This document shows, one piece after another, positions 35,979-44,731 of a DNA stretch of 64,000 nt (its first letter is position 1; every line of letters starts with the position of its first letter). The stretch is from Candidatus Aminicenans sakinawicola JGI OTU-1 (GTDB lineage Bacteria; Acidobacteriota; Aminicenantia; Aminicenantales; Aminicenantaceae), in the NCBI GenBank assembly GCA_000493965.1, contig AWNV01000001.1, positions 1 through 64,000 on the forward strand, read 5' to 3'. Below the pieces are notes generated by a model that made no database searches, had not been told where the DNA came from, and worked only from the letters and a program-made list of their open reading frames with translations. The translations under genes and the position numbers were made by a program.

Positions 35979-37778
35979 ATGATCAAAAGATTTTTTAATA
36001 AGATTCGGTTACTCGTATCTATATTCGGACCATACAAAAAATATTCTCTGGTGCTCTTATTTATTATGATATTTGCAGCCTTTTCTGAGGCAATTGGACT
36101 TGGTCTGATTATACCCTTTGTTGGAATCATTCTGGGAGACAATACATATATTCTAGACATAAAAGTTGTTTCATATTTTAATCAACTCTTTTCCCGGATA
36201 GTGCCTGAAAATCAACGTTTGATGGGAATCTCTATAATTATCTTCACAACATTTCTTCTCAAGAACATTTTTATCTATCTTGGCTCTGTTTTATCGATTC
36301 ACTTTTATAATTCGCTGAGAGAATTCTGGTCATCTGAGATTATGAAGAAATACATCCATTGTGAGTATGATTATATAATTACCCAGAAAAGAGGGACATT
36401 AATAAATAATCTCATTAATGAACCGATGATGGCATCTAAATTCATAGGACAGTTTGCCCAGTACATTTTACGCATCGTTGTAGCCCTGAGCATATACTTA
36501 GTTATGCTGATCACAAACTGGCAGGTAACCTTTTTACTGACTCTCGCCATGCTGCTGATTCTGGGTGTTTTCTGGAAGGCAAGCACCAGGTTTTCGATTG
36601 AAACAGGCAAAAAGCGATTAGCTTTAAACCAGGAAATTACAGCAGAAGGAGAGCAATCCCTTAATGGTATCAGGCAGGTTAAGTTATTCTCCCTTGAGAG
36701 CAATGTACATAAGAGCTTTTCAAAGAAATTTAATAGTCTGAAAAGGATATTTGTAAAGCTCGGAATATTTCAAAGTCTTCCTGCCCCAGTAGGTGAAACA
36801 CTGATTATACTTTGCCTTGTCCTGGCATTAATATATTATGAGTACATTAGCAGTACCCCGATTGTTGCGGTGCTGCCTATGATGGCATTCCTGGCAACCA
36901 CATCTCAGAGACTTTACAGGAACATAGCCCAAGTTATCTCTGGAAGGATGCTGCTGCTTTCTTATATTCCAGCCCTTAAACTAGTACATACTTTAATTAA
37001 TGAAGAACAATTCAAGGGGGAAGATCTGTCCCATGGAGTCGACATCAATCAATTATCAGGTGATATCATCTTTAAAGATGTGGAGTTTTCTTATGATGAT
37101 TCAAGTTCTTTATTCAAGGGTCTTAATCTTCGTATTCCTAAAAACAAAATAACAGCAGTAGTGGGAAGGTCAGGCAGTGGTAAGTCATCCGTTGTTGATC
37201 TGTTGTGTGGTCTATATAAGGGATACAAGGGCAGCATTATGATTGGTGATACTGAATTAAGAGAATTAAGCCTTTCAAGCTGGAGAAAGAAGATTGGATT
37301 TGTGAGTCAGGACACCTTTCTTTTTAATGAAACTGTGAGAGAAAACATCTTTTTAGGAAAGCTTGGAGCATCGGAGGAAGAGATGAAAATGGCTGCAAGG
37401 ACTGCCTATTCCCATGAATTCATAGAGAGTCTCCCAAAGGGTTATGCTACTATCCTCGGAGACAGAGGGCAAAAACTATCCGGAGGGCAGAGGCAGCGTA
37501 TTACTGTGGCAAGAGCGCTAATACGTTCGCCAGAGCTGCTCATTTTTGATGAGGCCACAAGCGCACTCGATTCGAAATCGGAAAAGTTAATTCAGCAGTC
37601 TATAGAAGACCTGAGTGAGCGTAAAACAATAATAATTATTGCACACCGTATCTCTACAATAAAGAATGCAGATGTCATTTATGTCATGGACAAAGGTTGC
37701 ATAATTGAGTCTGGGACATATGAAGAGCTTATGGATAAAAGAGGTTTTTTTCAGAGTATGGTGCTTCAGCAGAGTTAA
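35979..37778 (+). CDS. ABC transporter, MsbA/PglK-like lipid-linked-oligosaccharide flippase
   Basis: 599 residues: a transmembrane domain of six segments (~1-330) and a nucleotide-binding domain with Walker A GRSGSGKS (396-403), signature LSGGQRQRITVARAL and Walker B LLIFDEATSALD, plus the His loop IIIAHRIS. The layout is a half-transporter that works as a homodimer, like MsbA, PglK and related flippases of lipid-linked glycans. It precedes a GT-C protein and a polyprenyl-phosphate GT2. The locus also has a Wzx at 46086, so two export routes may coexist or be used for different lipid-linked sugars. Confidence 0.83.
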   Translation: MIKRFFNKIRLLVSIFGPYKKYSLVLLFIMIFAAFSEAIGLGLIIPFVGIILGDNTYILDIKVVSYFNQLFSRIVPENQRLMGISIIIFTTFLLKNIFIYLGSVLSIHFYNSLREFWSSEIMKKYIHCEYDYIITQKRGTLINNLINEPMMASKFIGQFAQYILRIVVALSIYLVMLITNWQVTFLLTLAMLLILGVFWKASTRFSIETGKKRLALNQEITAEGEQSLNGIRQVKLFSLESNVHKSFSKKFNSLKRIFVKLGIFQSLPAPVGETLIILCLVLALIYYEYISSTPIVAVLPMMAFLATTSQRLYRNIAQVISGRMLLLSYIPALKLVHTLINEEQFKGEDLSHGVDINQLSGDIIFKDVEFSYDDSSSLFKGLNLRIPKNKITAVVGRSGSGKSSVVDLLCGLYKGYKGSIMIGDTELRELSLSSWRKKIGFVSQDTFLFNETVRENIFLGKLGASEEEMKMAARTAYSHEFIESLPKGYATILGDRGQKLSGGQRQRITVARALIRSPELLIFDEATSALDSKSEKLIQQSIEDLSERKTIIIIAHRISTIKNADVIYVMDKGCIIESGTYEELMDKRGFFQSMVLQQS

Positions 37779-37793
37779 TTCAATAGTCAAAAA

Positions 37794-39434
37794 GTGCATA
37801 AAATAAAATCAATTCAGAATAATGATATTGCAAATCAAGTAGCACTTACTCTGACAATAGGAATATCATGTTATTATCTTTTTCTGCTCTCTGGTAAATA
37901 CTACTCTCCTTTAAGCGATTTTTTTGCATTTAAAGAGATTGCAGAGGGAATATTTAATTTTCATCTGGAGATTTCGTCTAAGAGATTACCTGTTTATCCT
38001 TTTTTAATGGGTTTGGTTGCGAAAATTATCCCTGCGAAAAAGGCCATTCTCTATGCAGGCATTCTCATAAGTAACTTCTCATATATAGGCTCGATATTTC
38101 TTATTCATAAAATAGGCCAGCAAATTGGAATAAAAAATTCTTTTCTAGTAAGCTGGTTTTTTGCTTTTTCAACTCTTTCTCTATATTGTGCAACACAACC
38201 ATTGCCAGAAGCTACGATTCTATTCCTGATTCTTTTATCTCTTTATGTAAAAAGTGACAAACTATCTTTATATATTTCTGGTTTAGCAACCTTTACACGA
38301 TTTGATGCAGCTATAGCCATATTTGCCAATATCCCTAAAATTATTATTGAAAGAAAACGGCGTTTGATATTTTTATTTTTTTTAATACTTTTGATTGCTG
38401 TTATATTTTTGGGATTTTATTATCTTGAAACTGGTAAGACTGGTTATATTGGTTCGATTATTGGGCCAAAACCTTTTGTGATTGATAAAGTAATGGGAAA
38501 TTTTGTTTCCCTGCTACGTACTATTAACTTGTTTTTCATGCCAGATGACCATCATGCTACTGTATCACCTGAAACCAGATTTCATGCTCAATGGTGGGTC
38601 CAATTGATATGGCTTATTAACATATTTGTCATATCCGTTGGAGTATTTCATCTAATTAAATTAAATAAACCAAACCATTGGAAAGTACTTACTTTTTTTC
38701 TGCTATATTTTTTATTCCTCTGGCTTTATTACTATACAGATTGGCGGAAAATGTATCTTATTGTATGGTTTTTTCCACTTTATACAATCGCTGGTATTGA
38801 ATATCTTTTATTACGATGGCAGAAGAGAAAGAAGTTTTTGGTTGTTTCATTGGTGATATTGGGTGTTATTGTTATCTATAGCGTATTTAACACGCCTTAC
38901 GTTAAAAATTTATATCATGAGTTTTTTAGTCTTGGCTTTGAGTTAAATAGCCTTAGTAGATTTTTGATATTTCTGCCGATTTGTGTATACGTCTTTTTTA
39001 AAGAAAGACAAACAAGGTCAAAAAAATATTTGGTTTTGATGCCTTTATTTTTAGTGATAATTCCATTAATATCTACACATATAGCAGCAATAAAAAATTT
39101 AAATGCTGGTCTATGGGATTTAAAAGCCGGGATGAAAGTTGTAAAAAACGTAATAAAAGAGGATGAAAAAATCTTTATGCCGGATAAAATGGTGAATTGT
39201 GCAACTTATCTTTCCGATATACCAGAAAAAAATATTGTAACTTATCATAATAAAGATCTACCCATTGGAAATATCAAATATATCGCTTCATTTAGATCTT
39301 GGGATCGTGATCCTGTTCTCAAACAACTAGAAAATAACCCAAAAACAATAACGATAAAAAATCAAGAGGTCAATGTTACAGAAATCTATCATGTCGGCAT
39401 ATTTAGGCTTTTTGAAGTTGTGAGTAAAATATAA
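37794..39434 (+). CDS. GT-C-type membrane glycosyltransferase
   Basis: 546 residues with ~11 hydrophobic segments and a first periplasmic loop carrying acidic Asp residues (YSPLSDFFAFKEIAEG), as in GT-C enzymes that use polyprenyl-phosphate sugars. The start is GTG 37794, 15 bases after the ABC gene stop. The gene is AT-rich and followed after 15 bases by a DPM1-like GT2, a common pairing: the GT2 makes polyprenyl-phosphate sugar and the GT-C transfers it. Substrate unknown. Confidence 0.75.
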   Translation: MHKIKSIQNNDIANQVALTLTIGISCYYLFLLSGKYYSPLSDFFAFKEIAEGIFNFHLEISSKRLPVYPFLMGLVAKIIPAKKAILYAGILISNFSYIGSIFLIHKIGQQIGIKNSFLVSWFFAFSTLSLYCATQPLPEATILFLILLSLYVKSDKLSLYISGLATFTRFDAAIAIFANIPKIIIERKRRLIFLFFLILLIAVIFLGFYYLETGKTGYIGSIIGPKPFVIDKVMGNFVSLLRTINLFFMPDDHHATVSPETRFHAQWWVQLIWLINIFVISVGVFHLIKLNKPNHWKVLTFFLLYFLFLWLYYYTDWRKMYLIVWFFPLYTIAGIEYLLLRWQKRKKFLVVSLVILGVIVIYSVFNTPYVKNLYHEFFSLGFELNSLSRFLIFLPICVYVFFKERQTRSKKYLVLMPLFLVIIPLISTHIAAIKNLNAGLWDLKAGMKVVKNVIKEDEKIFMPDKMVNCATYLSDIPEKNIVTYHNKDLPIGNIKYIASFRSWDRDPVLKQLENNPKTITIKNQEVNVTEIYHVGIFRLFEVVSKI

Positions 39435-39449
39435 GCTTTTGGAGACAAA

Positions 39450-40328
39450 ATGGAACAGAAAGGTCTGTCAATAATCTTGCCTGTTTATAATGAACAAAAA
39501 GCAATTGAGGAGACTATTTCCCAGCTATCTCAGGTTAAAAAAAATATTGATTTTGATGTGGAAATCATTTTGATAAATGATGGATCGAATGATAGTACAG
39601 AGGTGATTTTGAGAAAATTATCTCAAGAAGATTTCCGTGTAATTCATCACCAAAGGAATTTAGGCTATGGCGCTGCGCTAAAAACAGGAGTAAGAGCTGC
39701 AAAATATGCCTATATTGCAATTACTGATGCTGACAAGACCTATCCTAATGACCGAATTCCAGAATTTTTTCGTAAAGTTTTAGAAAAAGATATTGACATG
39801 TTGGTTGGAGCAAGAACAGGTAAAAACGTAAAAATTTCCTTAATTCGAAAACCTGCCAAATGGGTATTAAACAAAACTGCCAATTATCTTGCCAATGTTA
39901 AAATACCTGATATTAATTCTGGGTTTCGCATTATGAAAAAAGAAGTAGTTAAATCATTTTTAAAAATACTCCCTGACGGTTTTTCTTTTACGACTACAAT
40001 CACCCTTGCTATGGAGGTTAATGGCTGTTCAATAAAATATGAACCGATTAATTATTTTGGAAGAAAAGGCAAGTCAAAAATTAAGCCGATAAAGGATACA
40101 CTAAATTTCCTTCAATTGATTATTAGAACAATTTTATATTTTAGTCCCTTAAAGATTTTTATTCCGTTAAGTTTATTTTTGGTTATATTAGCATTTCTCG
40201 TTCTTCTAGGAAGTTGGGTGTTTTTGAGTAAGCCTATGGATGTGACCTTCGGAGTTATCTTGATGACTGCTGTTTTTACGATCACGATCGGGATGCTTGC
40301 AGATTTGATAAACAAGAGAATTAAGTAG
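39450..40328 (+). CDS. Dolichol-phosphate-mannosyltransferase-like GT2 (polyprenyl-phosphate sugar synthase)
   Basis: 292 residues: a GT-A domain with LSIILPVYNEQKAIEETI, INDGSNDSTEVIL and the metal motif DADKTYP, then two C-terminal membrane segments (about 230-250 and 262-285). This is the layout of GtrB/DPM-type enzymes that load a sugar onto polyprenyl phosphate at the cytoplasmic face. It directly follows the GT-C gene, which is its likely user. Confidence 0.85.
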   Translation: MEQKGLSIILPVYNEQKAIEETISQLSQVKKNIDFDVEIILINDGSNDSTEVILRKLSQEDFRVIHHQRNLGYGAALKTGVRAAKYAYIAITDADKTYPNDRIPEFFRKVLEKDIDMLVGARTGKNVKISLIRKPAKWVLNKTANYLANVKIPDINSGFRIMKKEVVKSFLKILPDGFSFTTTITLAMEVNGCSIKYEPINYFGRKGKSKIKPIKDTLNFLQLIIRTILYFSPLKIFIPLSLFLVILAFLVLLGSWVFLSKPMDVTFGVILMTAVFTITIGMLADLINKRIK

Positions 40329-40398
40329 TATGAAAGTGCTTTTAATCAATATAAAACTTAGTAACTCATAGCATACAGCTGACTTCTACTGTCTGTCG

Positions 40399-41820
40399 AT
40401 GGTTAAAAAAATAAGCCTTATAAATCCTCCCTCACCGGATGGAACCATATACATGAAAGAACTTGGGCGGTGCGGACGACGTGCTGTTGCAGGTGAAGTC
40501 TGGCCACAAACCGGTCTGGCATATCTGGCTGCTATTATCAGGGATATCGGTTCTGAGGTGCAGTTGATAGACGGTATGGGAGCGGGATATACACAGGAAC
40601 AAACCCTCAAAGAAATATCTGATTTTTATCCTGATTTAACAATTATTCATGTAACCACTCCTACAGCATCAAATGATACTGAATTCTGCCATCTCGTCAA
40701 AAAAATACTACCTGAGACTATTGTTGGTGTAATCGGAACTCACCCTACAGCACTTGGTAAAAATATTCTTGAACCTGGAATTATAGATTTTGCAGTAATT
40801 GGTGAAGCCGAACAAACAATCAGAGAAATATGTAAAACCGGTTCTATCTCAAAAAAGATCCCTGGAATCATACATTCATTATCTGATGGGGAAATTATTG
40901 ATGGTGGAGAACGTCAACTTATTCAAAATCTTGATGATCTTCCATTTCCAGCTCATGATTTACTGCCAATTAAAAATCATAAAATGCCATTTTTTGGGAC
41001 TGCTCCATTTGTAACTGTAATACCGGGACGGGGTTGTCCATTTCATTGTACTTTTTGCAGGGCAGGGTCGGTATGGGGACATAAAATACGATTAAGATCA
41101 ATAGACAACATAATCCATGAATTGGAACATATAAACAATGATTTTGGAATTAGAAATATCATTTTCATGACTGATCTCTTTACAATAAATAAGGAATGGG
41201 TGACAGAACTATGTGAATGCATGATTGAAAGAAACCCTTATATTAAGTGGATATGTAACAGTCGAGTAGATGGGGTAACTCCTGAATTGACAAAAATTAT
41301 GTCAAAAGCTGGTTGTCAATTGATTTCATACGGCATTGAATCAGGTGATGAAGATATCCTTAAGAAATCAAAAAAACAGATTACACTGAAACAGGCTGAA
41401 GATGCCATCAGGTGGACAAGAGAAGCAGGTATTCTCTCTTTTGGGTATTTTATTATTGGACTGCCTGGAGAAACATGGGAAACTGTAGATCGGACAATCG
41501 AGACTGCAATTCGAATTAATCCTGATTATGCATTTTTTCATCTGGCAACTCCCTTCCCAGGAACTGATCTCTATACATGGGTAAAAGAGAATAATTACCT
41601 TGTTTCAGATAATTGGGCTGATTATGATGAAGATGACGGACGTGCCATGAGAACTGAAGCAATGTCACTTGAAGATTTACAGAAAGCTAAACGACTTGCT
41701 ACCAGGAAATTCTACCTGCGTCCCTCGAAGATTTTCCAATCTATCCGTCAAATCCGAGGTTCCTCGGATTTATTATCAAAAAGCCAAGCTGCCCTAAAAA
41801 TCTTAAAAAAAAACTTATAA
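40399..41820 (+). CDS. B12-binding-type radical SAM enzyme, copy 2
   Basis: 473 residues: an N-terminal B12-binding-like domain (SLINPPSPDGTIYM, WPQTGLAYLAAIIRDIGSEVQLID) and a radical SAM barrel with CPFHCTFC (Cys 213, 217, 220) and ISYGIESGDEDILKKSKKQITLKQAEDAI. Compared with the copy at 34415 the Cys positions are alike but the sequences are clearly divergent. It is the last gene before the insertion sequence and may modify a sugar, lipid or peptide group of the glycan. Confidence 0.8.
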   Translation: MVKKISLINPPSPDGTIYMKELGRCGRRAVAGEVWPQTGLAYLAAIIRDIGSEVQLIDGMGAGYTQEQTLKEISDFYPDLTIIHVTTPTASNDTEFCHLVKKILPETIVGVIGTHPTALGKNILEPGIIDFAVIGEAEQTIREICKTGSISKKIPGIIHSLSDGEIIDGGERQLIQNLDDLPFPAHDLLPIKNHKMPFFGTAPFVTVIPGRGCPFHCTFCRAGSVWGHKIRLRSIDNIIHELEHINNDFGIRNIIFMTDLFTINKEWVTELCECMIERNPYIKWICNSRVDGVTPELTKIMSKAGCQLISYGIESGDEDILKKSKKQITLKQAEDAIRWTREAGILSFGYFIIGLPGETWETVDRTIETAIRINPDYAFFHLATPFPGTDLYTWVKENNYLVSDNWADYDEDDGRAMRTEAMSLEDLQKAKRLATRKFYLRPSKIFQSIRQIRGSSDLLSKSQAALKILKKNL

Positions 41821-41877
41821 AGCAAACAACCACATCCAAAGTTCATAGTTTTCAATTTTAAATAAAAATTTCTTCTT

Positions 41878-41883
41878 TAGATA
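41878..41883. repeat. Direct repeat TAGATA left of the insertion sequence
   Basis: TAGATA lies directly before the left end and again directly after the right end (43450-43455). It may be a 6-bp target duplication, or a shorter duplication plus chance identity. Confidence 0.55.
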
Positions 41884-41888
41884 GGGTC

Positions 41889-41920
41889 TACTGAAAAAAG
41901 ATTTTAACTTTTTTTCAGTA
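41889..41920. terminator. Subterminal bidirectional hairpin of the insertion sequence
   Basis: TACTGAAAAAAG and CTTTTTTTCAGTA pair over about 12 bp with one bulged T and a 7-base loop. It lies 60 bases beyond the transposase stop and ~70 bases beyond the radical SAM stop, so it could end transcripts from either side. No long U tract follows on the - strand, so its efficiency is uncertain. Confidence 0.4.
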
Positions 41921-41980
41921 TATTCATTTTTTGTGTATATCACATTTTCTGTATCTATTTTTTATCCGATTTCATTTATC

Positions 41981-43300
41981 CTATGCTCTATTTACTGCTG
42001 TTTTCAGATTCATGGCCAGGATTCCGGCTCTTACCCATATCTCAGATCCGTTCTCCCCAGAATACCGCACCCGATCCAACCCGTAGTTACGCTTACCATT
42101 ACCAAAGCTGCCTTCTATTCGGTTTCGCTCCTTCTGTTTCCTCTTAAACCATCGCTCATCTCTCTTCTCAATCTTGACTCTGCGTCCCAGTGGCTTAAAC
42201 GACTCCCGCACCCCATGCTCTTTCAGTAAGTTCCGATTCTCCCGTGTGCCGTATTTCTGGTCAGCCGTAAAGTAGGGTGGCAACTTCCCAAACCGTTCTT
42301 TATAATCTTGAAGATGTTTAGCGGCTAACTTATCCTCTGCAAAAGCTCTATGCTTGAAATAATCCAAAAACAAATATCCATCCACATGCACCAGCGCCCC
42401 TTTACCTCCAAACTCCACACTCCGACCTACCTTTCCCCGTTTTATCGGCCTCACATACGGTCGATGAAAACTCACGATCCTCTCCGCTATCCGGTTCACC
42501 TTCCTCTTATACATCTCCAGCTGCTGCCAATAAATCTTGTCCGCTACCCCTAATTGCTCTATGATGGCGCTCTTAACCTTCTGGCCCTGCACCTTCATTT
42601 GCTCTATGGCTTCTTTTAACTGTTTGATATTGCGACGCACGTACTGCAGCATCTGTTTTTTGGCCTTGCGGATCGTCTTCTTTGTCTTGGTCCTCTTTTT
42701 GGAAAAATTGAGATGATCTTTCCTGGCTGTCCTGCTGTAGGTACGATACTTCTTGCCTACGGCTTTTCCTATTCTCTTAATGTTTCGCACCAGCCACTCC
42801 CTGACATCATTGAGTAAACCTACATCGTTCGGATATTTTATATCCTCAGAAAACACAGTAGCATCTACCAGCATCCCTTTCGCCTTGATGATCTTCCTCT
42901 CTATCAATACCGTATACGTCTTCTTCTCCAGCCTCTTGAAGAACTCCAATCCTAAGCGCTCCCGCATCTTCGATAAAGTGGAAGAGTCTAATATGTCGTC
43001 TGTGACAAACTCCCTAAACCCACAAAAGGCCTGCATGTATGGATTCTCGGTAACCTCAACCACCACATCCTCATCAGATAAGCCGGTCATGTGTTTTAAA
43101 AGCAGCAATCCAATCACAATCTGGGCATCGGTTCCAGGACGACCAACATCAGAAAAATACTGCCGGTATTCCTCCTCCAGCTCCTCCCACGGAATCAGTT
43201 CCGCGATCCGCAGCCAGCGGTTCAACTCGTTTAATTTCCCGCCAAAAGGGAATAGTTCCGGAAAAAGTGGTAGAGTTTTACGGTCTTTGCTTTTATACAT
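41981..43300 (-). CDS. IS5/IS1182-like DDE transposase
   Basis: 439 residues from ATG 43300, chosen because a GGAG Shine-Dalgarno lies 10-13 bases upstream; the frame is open back to 43393 but that extra part is not conserved-looking. An InsH/DUF772-type N-terminal domain (GRPGTDAQIVIGLLLLKHMTGL) is followed by the DDE catalytic domain with Asp in MLVDATVF, Asp in FTADQKYGTRE and Glu in NRIEGSFGNGKRN. A basic, Lys-rich helical insertion (~180-250) lies between the first Asp and the rest. It is the only non-glycan gene in the window and is intact. Confidence 0.9.
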   Translation of the reverse strand: MYKSKDRKTLPLFPELFPFGGKLNELNRWLRIAELIPWEELEEEYRQYFSDVGRPGTDAQIVIGLLLLKHMTGLSDEDVVVEVTENPYMQAFCGFREFVTDDILDSSTLSKMRERLGLEFFKRLEKKTYTVLIERKIIKAKGMLVDATVFSEDIKYPNDVGLLNDVREWLVRNIKRIGKAVGKKYRTYSRTARKDHLNFSKKRTKTKKTIRKAKKQMLQYVRRNIKQLKEAIEQMKVQGQKVKSAIIEQLGVADKIYWQQLEMYKRKVNRIAERIVSFHRPYVRPIKRGKVGRSVEFGGKGALVHVDGYLFLDYFKHRAFAEDKLAAKHLQDYKERFGKLPPYFTADQKYGTRENRNLLKEHGVRESFKPLGRRVKIEKRDERWFKRKQKERNRIEGSFGNGKRNYGLDRVRYSGENGSEIWVRAGILAMNLKTAVNRA

Positions 43301-43322
43301 GGGTGAAATCTCCGATGAAAAG

Positions 43323-43360
43323 TGCAAGGTTTTTGAGGGGTTTTTGCGAAAAACCTTGCA
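43323..43360. other. Strong hairpin in the transposase leader
   Basis: A perfect 12-bp inverted repeat (TGCAAGGTTTTT at 43323-43334, AAAAACCTTGCA at 43349-43360) with a 14-base loop lies just upstream of the transposase start. Such structures in IS elements often stop outside transcription from driving the transposase; here this is inferred from position only. Confidence 0.5.
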
Positions 43361-43432
43361 TTTTGACCTTGAAATTCCACTGCAGCATATCATATAATTA
43401 TAGTATTATCAAGAAGTTAATTGATGTTTTTG

Positions 43433-43449
43433 CTTTTTTCAGTAGACCC
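43433..43449. repeat. Right terminal inverted repeat of the insertion sequence
   Basis: CTTTTTTCAGTAGACCC, the exact reverse complement of the left end at 41884-41900. It marks the element's right border, followed by TAGATA. Confidence 0.85.
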
Positions 43450-43505
43450 TAGATAATAGATATCCCAAATAAGATGAATAGCAGTTTTAGATCATTGGAA
43501 TAAGA

Positions 43506-44690
43506 ATGAAAATAGCCATAGCAGTTAATGGTCGGCCTCATGAAAGCGGAGTGACCACATATATTAATACAGTTGCCGATGTCTTACGGAGTTATGACTG
43601 TGATGTGAGAGTCGTTACCATTTTCGGTATGTCCAAATATCGAGAGGTACACCAATCATTTAAGAACAAGACGGATTCTATTTTAAAAGGACGCGAAGGC
43701 TTAACAAGGTTGACTTATATAGCAAGTAAAATAATTTTAAGCTTAAGATTGCTTTTAGAATATCTTAGGTCCAAATATGATTTAATATGGGCGAATGATA
43801 TTTCTGTCGTTAACGCTGTATATCTCTGGTCAAAATTAATACGTATTCCTGTAACACTAATTGTACATTATCCTATAAACAGAGATCTGATTAGTCAGGA
43901 AAAAGTCAAAAATGACAGTCCAACACATCGATATTTCCTTGAAGAAGAAAAGCGGGGCTATAAAAGAGCTGATAGAATAATTTCGCTAAGTCATTATGTC
44001 GAGCAGTGGATAGAAAATCTTCAACCAGACCACGCACCGATTAGAATAATGCGCACTCCTATGGAAACAAATGATTTCATTAGGAATGAAAGTCGGCATA
44101 ATATCCGTGGTCGGCTAGGATTCGTTGAAGAAGATTTTGTGGTTATGTTCTGTGGTCGCCTAGTAAACAGAAAAGGCCCAGAATTCCCAATCATGGCACT
44201 CAGCAGTATGGAGAAAGGCAAGCGTCAAGGAATCAAACTTATATATGTGGGAGATGGCCCTGATAAGGATAAGTTAAAAAATCTTGCAGCATCATCAGGT
44301 GTTAGCGAACAAGTTTTTTTTAAAGGTTTCGTCAAGCATCAATTGAAAACGGACTATTTTCTTACTGCCGATGTTGTATTAGTGACTTCAGTGAGGCACG
44401 AAGGTTTTGAGGATAATTCACCTAATGTGCTCTTTGAGGCGATGGCAGCTAAAGTACCACTTATTGCCTTTAAATCAGGCGGCATAGCCGAGTTAATCGA
44501 ACATAAAAATACTGGTCTGGTCATTGAAGAGAGAAACGTTGCAGCTCTAGCAAATGCGTTGATTGAACTCAAAACAAATAGACGGCTATGCAGGACTATT
44601 GCTAAAAATGCTTTTCAAAGACTCCAGGATGTTCACTCTTCTCAAATTATAGGACGACAAATTTTAGACTACTTTACAGACCTTATTTAG
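43506..44690 (+). CDS. GT4-family glycosyltransferase
   Basis: 394 residues, GT-B. The N-terminal domain has MKIAIAVNGRPHESGVTTYI; the second has MFCGRLVNRKGPEFPI, KLIYVGDGPDKDKLKNLA and the donor motif EGFEDNSPNVLFEAMAAKVPLIA. It is a retaining GT4 enzyme that adds a sugar from a nucleotide donor to the lipid-linked glycan in the cytoplasm. It is the first gene after the insertion sequence and is convergent with the next gene, from which it is separated by only 41 bases. Confidence 0.87.
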   Translation: MKIAIAVNGRPHESGVTTYINTVADVLRSYDCDVRVVTIFGMSKYREVHQSFKNKTDSILKGREGLTRLTYIASKIILSLRLLLEYLRSKYDLIWANDISVVNAVYLWSKLIRIPVTLIVHYPINRDLISQEKVKNDSPTHRYFLEEEKRGYKRADRIISLSHYVEQWIENLQPDHAPIRIMRTPMETNDFIRNESRHNIRGRLGFVEEDFVVMFCGRLVNRKGPEFPIMALSSMEKGKRQGIKLIYVGDGPDKDKLKNLAASSGVSEQVFFKGFVKHQLKTDYFLTADVVLVTSVRHEGFEDNSPNVLFEAMAAKVPLIAFKSGGIAELIEHKNTGLVIEERNVAALANALIELKTNRRLCRTIAKNAFQRLQDVHSSQIIGRQILDYFTDLI

Positions 44691-44731
44691 TCTATTTTTC
44701 TCTCATATTTTATTGAAATATTAACCGTTTT

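Larger units (their letters stand above)
41884..43449. mobile_element. Complete insertion sequence, 1566 bp, IS5/IS1182-like
   Basis: Perfect 17-bp terminal inverted repeats GGGTCTACTGAAAAAAG (left 41884-41900; right 43433-43449, inverted) enclose a single transposase gene on the - strand. TAGATA direct repeats flank both ends. The element sits between the radical SAM gene and a GT4 gene and does not break any recognisable coding sequence. A subterminal hairpin (41889-41920) and a second hairpin before the transposase (43323-43360) may block read-through. The intact ends and gene suggest recent insertion. Confidence 0.88.

Noticed and set aside
42753..43397. Open frame of 214 codons opposite the transposase
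   Set aside because: It is a mirror of the transposase gene, with low-complexity Ser-rich content and no domain; the - strand gene explains the region.
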